Virus record (IMG/VR): IMGVR_UViG_3300043607_000045
Coordinates: 1-64,000 of that record
Origin: a virus
DNA length: 64,000 nucleotides
Reading direction: 5' to 3' (one strand)
This document shows positions 8,629 to 17,941 of this stretch, piece after piece. The notes beneath the pieces were generated by a model. The model ran no database searches and was not told the origin of the DNA. It saw nothing but the letters and a program-made list of their open reading frames with translations. Within the stretch, counting starts at the first letter, position 1; every line of letters begins with the position of its first letter. The position numbers were made by a program, and so were the translations under genes.

Positions 8629-10754
8629 TGGGCTTCCTGGACGGCTTCCTCGGCGGCGTCGTGTCTCAGCACCAGCGGATCGAGGATCAGAACCGCGAGG
8701 ATGCGGCCTCGTCGCAGCAGCGCGAACAGGCGGTCCTCCAGCACCTCCTCAACTCGGACGACCCCGAGATCAAGAAGCTCGCCGTCGCGGGGATGCTGCA
8801 GTCGACCCAACCCAAGAAGCGTAAAGGTGGCTTCGCCGGCTGGCTTGGCGAGATGCAGACCAACCCGCACATGGACAAGATCAGCGCGCTGGTCGCGCAG
8901 GATCAGGCGGTCGGGCACACGGTCCCGACCGAGGTCGCCCATGCCGCAGGGCAGCATGTCGCCGCGGGGGATCCGGGGGCGGGGGTCGCGGCGATCACGA
9001 CCGGCGTCGCCGATCATGGGCAGGGTCCGACGGGGACGGCAGGGAACCTCGGGACCAGCCGGACGGGTGCGACGCCGCCCTTCATCGATCCTGCGCAAGC
9101 TGCACGGATGCGACCGACGGGCCTCCCGCCGCTCGACATGAGTGGGTACACGGGTCCGCCGCCGCCGGAAGCCCCGACCACCAGTGCACCCGCGGGATCC
9201 CCGGCCGGATCGCCCGTCGCGTCGGGTGAGGCGCCTGGGCCATCGGTCCCGAGTGTGGTCACCAGCCCCGAAGCGCCCGCGGCCGCCGGCAGCGCGTCGA
9301 TGCCTGGGGAGAAGTCGCTCACCGAGGTGGGCAGTGCGCCGCCGGCCCCGACGTCGGCGCCTGCGCCAGCGGCCGCTCCCCAGACCGCGGTCCCGGCCGC
9401 CCTGCTCGGCCAGCCCAAAGCCCCGGCGGATGCCGCGGCCAGTCCGATGGCGCCCCCGACCTCGGGGATGGTGGGCTCGACCCCGCCGGCGGCCGTCGCG
9501 GCGACGACCAAGCCGGGGATCCCCCCGACCGCGATCCTCGGCCAGGCCCAGCCTGCCGCGCAGCCGCCCGTCGGCGCCGGCCCTGGATCCCCCCGCGGCG
9601 ACGTCTTCCGCACGCCCGAGACCCAGGCGCGCCTGACCAAGAAGGCGCAGTCCCAGGGCGACGTCGAAGGCGATGTCGCCGGCTATGTGTCCATGGGGAT
9701 GAGTCAGGAGGAGGCGGTCGCGCAGGTGCGCGCGGAGCGGATCCGCCGCGGCACGGGCACCGCCGGCGGCTACCAGGGCGTCGCCGGCGAGATGCCGGAT
9801 CCGGAGAATCCCGGGAAGACGATCCGGGTCAACGGCGCCTTCGACCGCGCCAAGGGGACCTACGTCGGGACCGACCCCGACTCGCCCTACTACGGGATCC
9901 CGATCCCCGGGTTTGTGAGCCGGCAGACGGGCGCACAGGGGCAGACGCCCGAGCAGATCAAGCTCAATACCACCGCCCGGCTCCAGGCGACCAACGAGGC
10001 CAAGCTCGATGCCCCGATCGGCGTCACGGCCGCGGAGCGCTACGGGGTGCCGGCGAACACCACCTTGCGGCAGCTGACCGACAAGATCCCCCTCAGCCAG
10101 GCGGACCAGGACAAGATCCATGGGATCTCCACCCTGGAGGGATCCCTGAACACGGTCGAGAGCCTCCTCCCGAAGGTGTTCCCCGACGTCGGGACCGGCT
10201 TCGGCGCCCGGATCAAGACCGCGCTCTCCCTCTTCTCCCAGAGCGCCGGCCGGCAGGTCGACATCACCGCGCTCAACGCCGCGATCGCCTCGACGATGGC
10301 GGGGATCGTGCGGGCCAACGGGATCACCCAGCGCCTCAACGTGAAGGAACTCGACCTGGCGCAGCAGCAGATGGTCAATACCTCGGTGCTGCACGGCGAC
10401 ACGCTCGACTCGGCCCAGGAGAAGATGGTGATCCTGCGGGATCTGGTCTCGCGGGTGCAGGTCGGGCCGCTGGCGCAGTCGGTGCCCGGCGCGACGCCGC
10501 CGGTCGGTGCGCCGCCTCCGCCGCCGGGAGCCTCCGCTGCTGTGGCGCCGTCCGGAATGCCGGCGCCGGTGGCGGGACCTCCCCCGGCGGCGGGGGCGGC
10601 TCCAGCGGCCGCGGCGACGCCGGCTCCTCAGAAGGCGGGCGCGGCGCCGGCCAAGGCGCCTGCGAAGGCGACCCCGGCGAAGGCGGGGACCCCCGCGCCG
10701 GCCGGCTACACCATGGTCGGCGGCGTGCTGTACTTCAACGGAAAGCCCTACTAG
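8628..10754 (+). CDS. Ala/Pro-rich ejection protein, putative
   Basis: A TAATG junction couples the start to the previous gene. The 708-residue product has a charged N-terminal helical domain (residues 1-90), a long low-complexity Ala/Pro/Ser/Thr segment (about 150-320), an ordered central region (about 330-620, with QQMVNTSVLHGDTLDSAQEKM) and another Pro/Ala-rich tail. It ends in a short ordered motif, GYTMVGGVLYFNGKPY. Size and place match the middle member of a podoviral three-gene ejection set. Long Pro/Ala spacers are unusual for a packaged protein and may help passage through the narrow tail. Confidence 0.6.
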   Translation: MGFLDGFLGGVVSQHQRIEDQNREDAASSQQREQAVLQHLLNSDDPEIKKLAVAGMLQSTQPKKRKGGFAGWLGEMQTNPHMDKISALVAQDQAVGHTVPTEVAHAAGQHVAAGDPGAGVAAITTGVADHGQGPTGTAGNLGTSRTGATPPFIDPAQAARMRPTGLPPLDMSGYTGPPPPEAPTTSAPAGSPAGSPVASGEAPGPSVPSVVTSPEAPAAAGSASMPGEKSLTEVGSAPPAPTSAPAPAAAPQTAVPAALLGQPKAPADAAASPMAPPTSGMVGSTPPAAVAATTKPGIPPTAILGQAQPAAQPPVGAGPGSPRGDVFRTPETQARLTKKAQSQGDVEGDVAGYVSMGMSQEEAVAQVRAERIRRGTGTAGGYQGVAGEMPDPENPGKTIRVNGAFDRAKGTYVGTDPDSPYYGIPIPGFVSRQTGAQGQTPEQIKLNTTARLQATNEAKLDAPIGVTAAERYGVPANTTLRQLTDKIPLSQADQDKIHGISTLEGSLNTVESLLPKVFPDVGTGFGARIKTALSLFSQSAGRQVDITALNAAIASTMAGIVRANGITQRLNVKELDLAQQQMVNTSVLHGDTLDSAQEKMVILRDLVSRVQVGPLAQSVPGATPPVGAPPPPPGASAAVAPSGMPAPVAGPPPAAGAAPAAAATPAPQKAGAAPAKAPAKATPAKAGTPAPAGYTMVGGVLYFNGKPY

Positions 10755-13577
10755 ATGGATCCCCTGGACGTCGGGGGACCGCCGCCGGCAGCCGACACGC
10801 CGACGGCCGCGCCGGCCGCGACGACCCCCACCGCGACTGCCTCGCGCCCCGCCACCCTGCAGGACATCGCCGAGGCGGAAGCCAAGAAGCAGGGCGTCGA
10901 CCCGCGCCTGGTGCACGCCGTCATCAATACCGAGTCGAGCTGGAACCCGGCGGCGAAGTCGCCCAAGGGCGCCATGGGGCTGATGCAGCTGATGCCGGCG
11001 ACCGCGGCGAAGTGGAAGGTCGACCCGGCCGACCCGGTGCAGAACATCCGCGGCGGGGTGAGCGAGCTGAAGGCGCTGTCGGTCGAGCACAAGGGCGACG
11101 TCACGATGATGCTGCGGCGCTACAACGGATCCCCCAAGGCGACGCCCGAGGCGACTCAGCCCTATGTCGACAAAGTCCTCGGCCAGCTCAAACCCTCGAC
11201 ACCGCCGACCCCCGGTGAGGACCCCGCGGCGCCGGCCCCGACCGTCGGCACGCCCCCGCCGGCTGCCCCTGAAGGCTGGGGCGCCTGGGCCCTCCGGCAC
11301 GGCAAAGATCTGGCCAGCGCCTTCGATCCGCGCACCCCCGCCGGTCGTCAGACGCTGGCCGGGGCTGCCGGCGCCGCGGGAGCGACGGCCCTGGTCACCG
11401 CCACCGCTCCCGTCTCGCTCCCCGTGCTCGGCCTGGGTGCCGCCACGGCGGGCATCCTGGGCGCCGCCGGTGGTGGCATGTTGGCGGAGACCGGAGAGCA
11501 GCTGGCAGGGACCAAACCGCCCAGCGGCGAGGCCGCGCTGACCGCCGGCGCGACCCAGGGCGCCCAGGAGGCCGTCGGGCACGGGCTGATGTGGCCGGTG
11601 CAGGCGGTCGGCCGGCGACTGATCGGCGGACGGGTGGGGCGCTACGCCGCCGAGGCGATCGGCGCGGCGAAGACGGCGACCCTCAGCCGGCTGCAGACGG
11701 CCCTGGATAGCTCGACCGCACTCCTCCGGACCACCAAGGCCACGGCGAAGGAGGCGAACGCCCAAGCGGCGACCTCAACCAGGGGGATGGTCACCTCGGC
11801 CGCGAATAAGGCCCGCCAGGGCGTCCAGGCGGCCTCCGACCTCGGCGAGGGCCGAGTGGGCGTCGCCAAAGCCAACGCCGCGCAGGGCGTGACTGCAGCG
11901 GAGGAATCCGCCGTCTCGGGCGAGGCCGCCGCGCGCGCGCCGTACGAGAAGGTGGTCGGCGCCCCGCCCCCCTCCGCCGCCTCAGCCGGGCGGGCGGCCA
12001 ACGAGGTCATCCAGACCGGTGGCGCGGCTCAGGCGCGCGACCTCGCCGGGAAGGCTGTGGATGAGGCGGCACGCTCGGGCCCGGACGTCGACATCACCCA
12101 GCTCAAGGCGGAGGCGCAGAAGGTGATCGAGGGGCAGATCCGGCCGCCCGAGGCGAGCTTCCCGCGGAAGGTCGACGCCGGCGCGACTGATGAGGCGGTG
12201 ACGGCCGCCACCGGGATGTCCCCCGAGGCGATCGCCGAGCTGCGCACCAGCGGCGCGACCGACCCAGCGGCCGCCAGCCGGCTCAAACAGATCACCGATG
12301 CGGTCGGGAGCGCCCAGGGCGAGGCCGGCCAGGAGAACCTCAAGCACCCGGCGATGGGGATCCTCAACCGGATCATGAACGCCGGCGACTCGGTCCCCTT
12401 CCATGACGCGCACCTCTGGAAGGTCGAACTGGACAACGCGATCCGCAACACGCGCGACCAGACGGTGAAGTCGCAGGTCTCGGCCCTGACCCAGAAGTTC
12501 ACCGGATCCCTCCGCTCCGCGCTGCGCGACGCCGGCCACGCCCCCTATGAGGCGGCGACCGCGGCCTACGCGAAGATCGCTCCGCTCTACACCAAGGGGC
12601 ACGCCGTCCGGCTGCGCAAGCTGGCGGTCGAGGAGCCCGAGTCGATCGTCCGGCTGCTCAACCCGGCGCAACCGACCAAGGCGAAGATGCTGGTCGACCT
12701 GCTCACGACCCAGGCGGCCGAGGGGGGCGACGCGGCCGGCGGGAAAGCCGCGCTCGAAGCGGTGCAGTCCGCCTGGGTTCGCAAGAAGGTGATCGACGGC
12801 GGGATCGAGAAGCTCACCGATCGCATCGACAAGATCCCCCCAGAGTTCCGCACTGCCTTCCTCAACGATCCGAAGGCCAAGGCGGTCCTCGACAACCTGA
12901 AGCTGATGTCGACCGCGTACAAGACCGCGGTGCTGACGGGTGAGAAAGGCGTCGAGACAGCGACCACCACCGGCGCCGGGCGGGTCGGCGCGGTGAAGGA
13001 ACTCGGCGCGCAGCGGGTCGGCGCCGTCCGGGAAGCGGGCCAGCAGAGCGTCCAGGCGGCCAGGACCGCGCGCGAGGGGATCCTCAGTCAGACGCGCCAG
13101 GCCGGCGCCGCCCAGGTCGAGCAGGCCGCCGGTGGCGTGCAGCCGGCACGCGCGGCGCTCCGAGCCGGGGTGAAAGACTTCCGCGGCCAGGAGAGCACGC
13201 TCGCCCGCTCCTCGCTGGGCCGCTCGATGGTGCCCGGCGCGGCCGCGGCGACCGGCGCCGATGTCCTGCGCGCGATGGCGCTCGGGCCGCATTCCATCTG
13301 GGGCGGTCTCTCGATCATCCGGATCCTCCACGGGCCCACCGCAAACGACCTGGTGCACTACGCGGCCGCGTCGCCGGCTGGCACGCGCGCCTTCGTCAAG
13401 GCAATGACCTCCTCCACGCCGGGGCTCGCGCTGGCGGATCTGGTCCGCACCAGTGGGATCTTGGAGGAAGGGAAGCGAGTCGGGTCGCAGGCGGGATCCG
13501 CCGTGAAGTCGCGCGTCACCGGTGCGGCGCCCCCACCTCCAGCGGCTCAAGAGGTGGGAGCGCCGCCGCCGCGCTAG
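10755..13577 (+). CDS. ejection protein with N-terminal lytic transglycosylase
   Basis: After an Ala/Pro-rich leader, residues about 32-135 form a soluble-lytic-transglycosylase domain. Visible marks are VDPRLVHAVINTESSWNP, whose Glu is the expected catalytic acid, then KGAMGLMQLMPATA and a later RRYNG motif. This is the layout of T7 gp16, where a peptidoglycan-cutting domain heads a very long internal protein. The remaining 800 residues are Ala-rich and helical, with a Gly/Ala hydrophobic stretch at about 195-240 that could insert in a membrane. It likely opens the cell wall during DNA injection. It is the last gene of the rightward tail module and its stop overlaps the stop of the convergent gene. 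Confidence 0.8.
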   Translation: MDPLDVGGPPPAADTPTAAPAATTPTATASRPATLQDIAEAEAKKQGVDPRLVHAVINTESSWNPAAKSPKGAMGLMQLMPATAAKWKVDPADPVQNIRGGVSELKALSVEHKGDVTMMLRRYNGSPKATPEATQPYVDKVLGQLKPSTPPTPGEDPAAPAPTVGTPPPAAPEGWGAWALRHGKDLASAFDPRTPAGRQTLAGAAGAAGATALVTATAPVSLPVLGLGAATAGILGAAGGGMLAETGEQLAGTKPPSGEAALTAGATQGAQEAVGHGLMWPVQAVGRRLIGGRVGRYAAEAIGAAKTATLSRLQTALDSSTALLRTTKATAKEANAQAATSTRGMVTSAANKARQGVQAASDLGEGRVGVAKANAAQGVTAAEESAVSGEAAARAPYEKVVGAPPPSAASAGRAANEVIQTGGAAQARDLAGKAVDEAARSGPDVDITQLKAEAQKVIEGQIRPPEASFPRKVDAGATDEAVTAATGMSPEAIAELRTSGATDPAAASRLKQITDAVGSAQGEAGQENLKHPAMGILNRIMNAGDSVPFHDAHLWKVELDNAIRNTRDQTVKSQVSALTQKFTGSLRSALRDAGHAPYEAATAAYAKIAPLYTKGHAVRLRKLAVEEPESIVRLLNPAQPTKAKMLVDLLTTQAAEGGDAAGGKAALEAVQSAWVRKKVIDGGIEKLTDRIDKIPPEFRTAFLNDPKAKAVLDNLKLMSTAYKTAVLTGEKGVETATTTGAGRVGAVKELGAQRVGAVREAGQQSVQAARTAREGILSQTRQAGAAQVEQAAGGVQPARAALRAGVKDFRGQESTLARSSLGRSMVPGAAAATGADVLRAMALGPHSIWGGLSIIRILHGPTANDLVHYAAASPAGTRAFVKAMTSSTPGLALADLVRTSGILEEGKRVGSQAGSAVKSRVTGAAPPPPAAQEVGAPPPR

Positions 13578-14074
13578 ACCTGCTCGGTCGGCTGCCCGAA
13601 GGTGAAGCCGGCGCCCACCGCCTGGCCACCCGAGATCGTGAAGTCCTCGGCCGCCGTGATCGTCACCACGCCGTCGCCCAGGTCCGCATCACCCGCCCAG
13701 CGCACCTGCGCCGACCCGGCCGCCACCGCCTTGACCGTGACGCCCAGCTCGTTGGCGGGATCCGCCGTCACCGTGACCACGGCCTCGTCCGACGAGGTGA
13801 ACACCGAGGTGCCCGGCTGGACCGGAGCCGGCTGGCCCTTCTTGTCGATCGGCTGAATGGTACCCGAGACCTGCTGTGAATCGCTCATGTTCGTCATGTG
13901 AGGCACTCCTGTATGTGAGGGAAGATCTTGCTCCTGAATGGGTCCCAGAAGCCAGAGGATCAGCGGGAGCCGTCGGGGCGCCCGCTTGTGGTCGACGGTG
14001 ATCACCGTCTGATGGTCGCGAATCTGGATCGTCGTCGGCCGGCAGCCGGTGTCGATGACAAGGGGATCACACAT
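13574..14074 (-). CDS. Ig-like (Big_2-type) small protein with two possible starts
   Basis: The C-terminal 100 residues (VSGTIQPIDKKG, then FTSSDEAVVTVTADP, then GSAQVRWAGDADLGDG) show the bacterial Ig-like pattern seen in small phage decoration proteins. Two starts are possible in the same frame. ATG 14074 overlaps the upstream TAA (TAATG) and gives 166 residues. ATG 13897 has a good AGGAG eight bases upstream and gives 107 residues, covering the Ig domain alone. I think the short form is made efficiently and the long form may arise by coupling. A virion-surface role is likely. Confidence 0.7.
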   Translation of the reverse strand: MCDPLVIDTGCRPTTIQIRDHQTVITVDHKRAPRRLPLILWLLGPIQEQDLPSHTGVPHMTNMSDSQQVSGTIQPIDKKGQPAPVQPGTSVFTSSDEAVVTVTADPANELGVTVKAVAAGSAQVRWAGDADLGDGVVTITAAEDFTISGGQAVGAGFTFGQPTEQV

Positions 14075-14343
14075 TAGAACACCGTCAGGGGCCGAGATTG
14101 GGTCGTCCGCGCGTCGCACCCTCGGCCATCGTGCGCGGCGATGAAGAGGACGTAGTCGCCGCGGACGCGGGGCACGGCGAACCCGATCGCACGGACAAAC
14201 CGCAGCTCGGCGCCGGTGATCTCGCCGACCACCTGGGTCCCGAGCTGGACCTGGATCCGGGTCACCGGGGCGCCGCTCAGTACCTGCACGTCGACCCGCC
14301 CTTGCGCGCCCACTGCGACTGACGCCGTATAGCCGCTCACCAC
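14074..14343 (-). CDS. small beta-rich protein, possible continuation of secreted neighbour
   Basis: The coding signal starts just after the stop of the upstream gene. GTG 14343 lies five bases past that TGA with AGGTGAT upstream, so coupled re-initiation is likely; GTG 14340 is an alternative. The 89-residue product (VVSGYTASVAVGAQGRVDV, then GDYVLFIAAHDGRG) looks like one Ig/FN3-type beta sandwich. The upstream secreted protein ends in APTGLQVIR, a typical FN3 opening. The two could therefore be one protein split by a frame change, but I see no slippery site. Confidence 0.55.
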   Translation of the reverse strand: MVSGYTASVAVGAQGRVDVQVLSGAPVTRIQVQLGTQVVGEITGAELRFVRAIGFAVPRVRGDYVLFIAAHDGRGCDARTTQSRPLTVF

Positions 14344-14348
14344 GATCG

Positions 14349-14792
14349 TCAGCGGATCACCTGGAGTCCCGTTGGGGCAGCCGCTGCCTGCCCCGGGTGT
14401 GAGAAAGGGGGGATGGTGTCGAAGGCTTCGGGCGAATTGATCCCAGACCCATTGACCCAGCGCAGCGAGCCTGTGTAGAGCGTTGGTCCAAAGGGCAATG
14501 ACGCCAGCGGTCCCGTCCCCGGATCGGTATAGATACATGCCTTCCCTGGCGTGGCCGGATCATCGGCCACGATCCGTGTGGGGTTGACGGTCGAGGGCGT
14601 GCCGGTGGGCAGCGCCTGGTTGCAGACGAACCCCGCGCCCCCGATTGGGATGGTGGTCTGCGTCCCGACGGCGACCGGCGGGGTCGTGTTGGTGTAGACC
14701 TGGAAGATCCCGCTGGTGATGGTCTGGGCGTCAGCGGCCGCGGCGAAGCTGCCGAGGGTGAGCGCCAACACCATGATCCGCAAGCTGTGCAT
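14349..14792 (-). CDS. secreted protein with signal peptide
   Basis: The only ATG (14792) gives a clear Sec signal peptide: MHSLR, a hydrophobic core IMVLALTLGSFAAA, and an Ala-rich cleavage region ADAQ near residue 23. The mature part (about 124 residues) is beta-rich with one Cys pair (FVCNQ and KACIY). It is unusual for a phage to export a protein of this type; candidates are an envelope-modifying or superinfection-related factor, or a virion protein assembled after export. No family was recognised. It ends the leftward operon together with the two small beta proteins. Confidence 0.7.
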   Translation of the reverse strand: MHSLRIMVLALTLGSFAAAADAQTITSGIFQVYTNTTPPVAVGTQTTIPIGGAGFVCNQALPTGTPSTVNPTRIVADDPATPGKACIYTDPGTGPLASLPFGPTLYTGSLRWVNGSGINSPEAFDTIPPFSHPGQAAAAPTGLQVIR

Positions 14793-14818
14793 GATGCCCG
14801 GTAGTGTAGTCGATCTCT

Positions 14819-17800
14819 TCAGACCGCGCGTTGTAAATCGTCGAAGTCTTCCTCGTCCTCTGGCTCGACCGGCCGCACCGTGTCCTCGACCGCGTTCCAG
14901 GCGGTACCGACCAGATCCTCGGTGTCCTGCCAGTTCATGCCGGCTTTCGCGGCGACGCCGATCGTCAGATGCGTCCCGAGTCCCCAGGCGGCCGGTAGAG
15001 GCTGCTCGATAATCGGCCGCTGCATTTCCAGGCTGACCTTCTCGCACACCCGGTCCCAGCTGCGGAAGGGGACCTCGAAGAGCAGTGAGTCGTGGATCGG
15101 CGCGCGCAGCGGGGTCCGGCCGTAGTAGGCGTCGCCGATGTAGCTCGGGCTGTCGTGGTCGGCGAGCAGGCGCAGCTCCACCTCTTTGAGGTCGCCGGCG
15201 GCGATGCTCTGGGGGAAGAGCGCGATCGCGCGATTGGCGTCCGGGCCGCGCGAGAGACGGAAGGGGATCCCGGAGATGTAGGTGATCGGCGCCGCCTGCC
15301 CGGCGCGCTGGGCCATCGCGAGCAATCGCAGCTCCTGCGCCCGGGTCAGCCGCTTGTAAGCGTAGATGCTCCAGAACCAGTGCTTGTACTGGAACGGGTG
15401 CCCGACCACGCTCCCCGCCACGCCCAGGGTCGGCGCGGTGAAGCTGTAGGGATCCGCGCCGCCCAGGTAGTGCTGCCTGGCCGCGGTGTCCATCACCACC
15501 TGCTGAAAGATTCGCACGCTGGGGAAGTACTGAAACATGAACTCGACCATCTCGGTCGCCGACTTCTGAGTCGGGTAGAGATGGGGCCAGGTGTACTGCA
15601 GGCCGATCGGCGTCTGGCCGTAGAGCACCCCATAGACCGTGTGCTTCATCTGATCGTAGAGCAGGGTGCCGGCCTTCTTCTTGATCGTCTTGAGGTGCGC
15701 GGCGATGTCCTTGTCGGGGGCCTTCAGGTCGGGCGCATCCTTCAGCCGCTGCGAGATCAGGTAGGAGTGGATCCCCAGGCGCGCGATCCGCATCAGGAAG
15801 GGATCCCGCGCGCACCAGCCGGTCTGCGATGCCTCGATCGCCGAGAAGTCGACCTCCAGCAGGCGGGATCCCCCGACCAGCCCCGGCGCCTGGCCGGCCC
15901 AGGCGGGGATCTCCTGATCCGCCACAACGCAGCGCCGAAACCCGGCCGCCAGTCCTTCAGGGCCACCCTTGTCGGCGACGACGTTGGTGATGTTGGGATC
16001 CACATACGAGAGCCTCATCATGGAGGGTCGGAAGGTGGGGACCGGGTGGAGCCGATCCTCGCTATCCAGCCGGCGCGCGGTCCCCTCGACGTAGGTCCCC
16101 TTTACTTTGACGACGGCTCGGTAGTCGAGGAGGTGTCGGTAGAAGGGATCCTCGGTGGTGCGACTGAGTCGGATGAGGGTTTCGCGGTCGGTGCTCTCCC
16201 CGCCTTTACTCTTTTTGGATCTCCCGGGCTTGTGCTTGCGGGCTTTGATGTAGGCGAGCACTTGCTGCCAGGAGTCCGGGTTGAACGGCTCTTGCCAGAA
16301 CCAGCGTGTAACTGAGGCAACGCCCAGTACAAGCTGTGAATCGCGTCGGCCAGGGCGATCTGCCCCGCCTGCACCTGGATCATCGCCTGGGAGATCTTCG
16401 CAACGATGGCGTCGAGGGACGTCAACGGCGCTGCAGGTGGTGCAGCTCCAGACTTCCTTGAGGGTGATGCGTTCGAGGAGGCGCGCCTTGGCATACAGCT
16501 CCTGCTTGATCTCGGCGACGGGACGACCGGCGCGCGGCTTCCCTTTACGGGTGAAGGCAGTCGCTTTCACATGGAGGACGTTGTCGAGCGGCCGTTTGAC
16601 CAGCCCACCCTTGGGCGTCAGCGGACAGATCGCCTCGGGCACACAGAGCTGGATCGCCTGCATCGAGGCGCGCGCCTTCTCAGCGAGCTGCTGCTTGAAG
16701 ATCTCCAGGCGCTGGCGATCTATTTTGACTCCGACTAGCTGCGCCGGGCGGAGCACCTCGCTGTGCAGCCGGTGGGTGTGGCGCTCGGCGATCGCGTATT
16801 GCCCGGTCGCGATCAGATCCCGGATCAGGCCGAAGCCGATCCGGTGGTTCTGCATCCCGTCGGCGGCGCCATAGAGCCCGGGATCACTCTGGGCTTTGTG
16901 CTTCCAGGGACCGTAGGTGGAGTAGAACGGGGCCCAGAAGCCGAGGCCCAGCGGGATGTCGGACTGGAGCACCTTGGCGTACCACATCAGATCGACGACC
17001 TTCGACGACTCGCTCTCTAGGAGCCCGCCGCCTCTCACCTGGCGAATGAAGTCGTACTCCCGGTTCCACATCCAGATGTCGCCGGGACTCGCGTAGAGCC
17101 GGCGCAGCTGCTCGCGGTAGCCCTCACCCTCGGGCACCGTGATACCTTCATCCGGATGACACGCCACGTTCTGCCGAATGATCTGGAAACTCCGGTCCTC
17201 CGTCGTCAGTTCCCCTTCACTCTTGCCACCAGCCTTGTCTGGAGTCTCGACGTCGCTGGAGATGGGGTACGCCTGGGGATCCTGCTGGCGCGCTGCGACG
17301 ACCTGGTCGACCCACGCCGTGAACCAGTCCAGCGGGGGATCAATGATCAGCGTCCCCGGGTCCACCGGCTTCCCGCTATCGCGCGCGATCTCGGCCTGAC
17401 GTAGATCCCAGAGCACCGTCCCAATGAGGTTGGTCGCGCCGCGCTGCAGGAATGACGGGTGATAGGTCGGCACCACCCAGAAGCGATCCCCCGGCTCGCG
17501 CAGGATCGCGCCGTGGAAGTCCTGGATCCGGATGTGCTTGTGCGACTCCAGGTGCATCACCCGCTTGAGCGCCGTCCCGCCCATCGTGACCACGACCTGG
17601 GATCCCGCGGCCAGGGTCTCCTTCTCGGAGTAGCAGCAATGCGCTAGGGCGCCGTAGTACCAGGGCGCGCGCTCGTCGAACCAGTCATTCGGCGGCTGGC
17701 AGCGGATGCAGTTGTCGATGCGGAACGCCTCGCGCTTCCAGCCGAGGAGAGTGAGCAGGCGCGTGAACATCCCGCCGGCGTCGCCGACTAAGGGCCGACC

Positions 17801-17941
17801 GGTCAGGCTCTCGACGATGCCGGCGGCCTCGGCGACAAAGGCGATAGGGGATCCGGGCGCGCCTTCGCCGGGGACGTAGCCGTTGCCCCGCTCGTGCAGC
17901 GGGCAGCCCTCACACGCCGCTGGCTTCGAGAGCTTGGGCAT
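14819..17941 (-). CDS. DNA polymerase A with N-terminal uracil-DNA-glycosylase domain
   Basis: Residues 1-190 form a family 4/5-type UDG domain: Cys10 and Cys13, FVAEAAG with RPLVGDAGGMF, CQPPND with Cys81, Cys102/103 (a likely 4Fe-4S set), and TYHPSFLQRG. A 3'-5' exonuclease follows, with DVET (residue 230), NREYD (about 293) and YGAAD (about 357). The polymerase part has motif A EVDFSAIEA (Asp698), motif B around KHTVYGVLYG (766-775) and motif C IHDSLLFEV (His950, Asp951), where Ser replaces the usual Glu. It is the phage replicase, and the UDG domain resembles the arrangement in SPO1-type polymerases. Codon use between about 16305 and 16426 indicates a different local frame (see findings). 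Confidence 0.9.
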   Translation of the reverse strand: MPKLSKPAACEGCPLHERGNGYVPGEGAPGSPIAFVAEAAGIVESLTGRPLVGDAGGMFTRLLTLLGWKREAFRIDNCIRCQPPNDWFDERAPWYYGALAHCCYSEKETLAAGSQVVVTMGGTALKRVMHLESHKHIRIQDFHGAILREPGDRFWVVPTYHPSFLQRGATNLIGTVLWDLRQAEIARDSGKPVDPGTLIIDPPLDWFTAWVDQVVAARQQDPQAYPISSDVETPDKAGGKSEGELTTEDRSFQIIRQNVACHPDEGITVPEGEGYREQLRRLYASPGDIWMWNREYDFIRQVRGGGLLESESSKVVDLMWYAKVLQSDIPLGLGFWAPFYSTYGPWKHKAQSDPGLYGAADGMQNHRIGFGLIRDLIATGQYAIAERHTHRLHSEVLRPAQLVGVKIDRQRLEIFKQQLAEKARASMQAIQLCVPEAICPLTPKGGLVKRPLDNVLHVKATAFTRKGKPRAGRPVAEIKQELYAKARLLERITLKEVWSCTTCSAVDVPRRHRCEDLPGDDPGAGGADRPGRRDSQLVLGVASVTRWFWQEPFNPDSWQQVLAYIKARKHKPGRSKKSKGGESTDRETLIRLSRTTEDPFYRHLLDYRAVVKVKGTYVEGTARRLDSEDRLHPVPTFRPSMMRLSYVDPNITNVVADKGGPEGLAAGFRRCVVADQEIPAWAGQAPGLVGGSRLLEVDFSAIEASQTGWCARDPFLMRIARLGIHSYLISQRLKDAPDLKAPDKDIAAHLKTIKKKAGTLLYDQMKHTVYGVLYGQTPIGLQYTWPHLYPTQKSATEMVEFMFQYFPSVRIFQQVVMDTAARQHYLGGADPYSFTAPTLGVAGSVVGHPFQYKHWFWSIYAYKRLTRAQELRLLAMAQRAGQAAPITYISGIPFRLSRGPDANRAIALFPQSIAAGDLKEVELRLLADHDSPSYIGDAYYGRTPLRAPIHDSLLFEVPFRSWDRVCEKVSLEMQRPIIEQPLPAAWGLGTHLTIGVAAKAGMNWQDTEDLVGTAWNAVEDTVRPVEPEDEEDFDDLQRAV

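Noticed and set aside
8601-11765. Minus-strand open frame of 1054 codons opposite the ejection genes
   Set aside because: The product is Arg/Gly low-complexity, typical of the antisense of Ala/Pro-rich genes; the plus strand has the transglycosylase domain.
11982-13550. Minus-strand open frame of 522 codons
   Set aside because: Antisense shadow of the Ala-rich ejection protein with no recognisable motif.
14340-14400. Programmed frameshift joining the secreted protein and the beta protein
   Set aside because: I see no slippery heptamer or strong downstream structure, and a coupled GTG start explains the junction.
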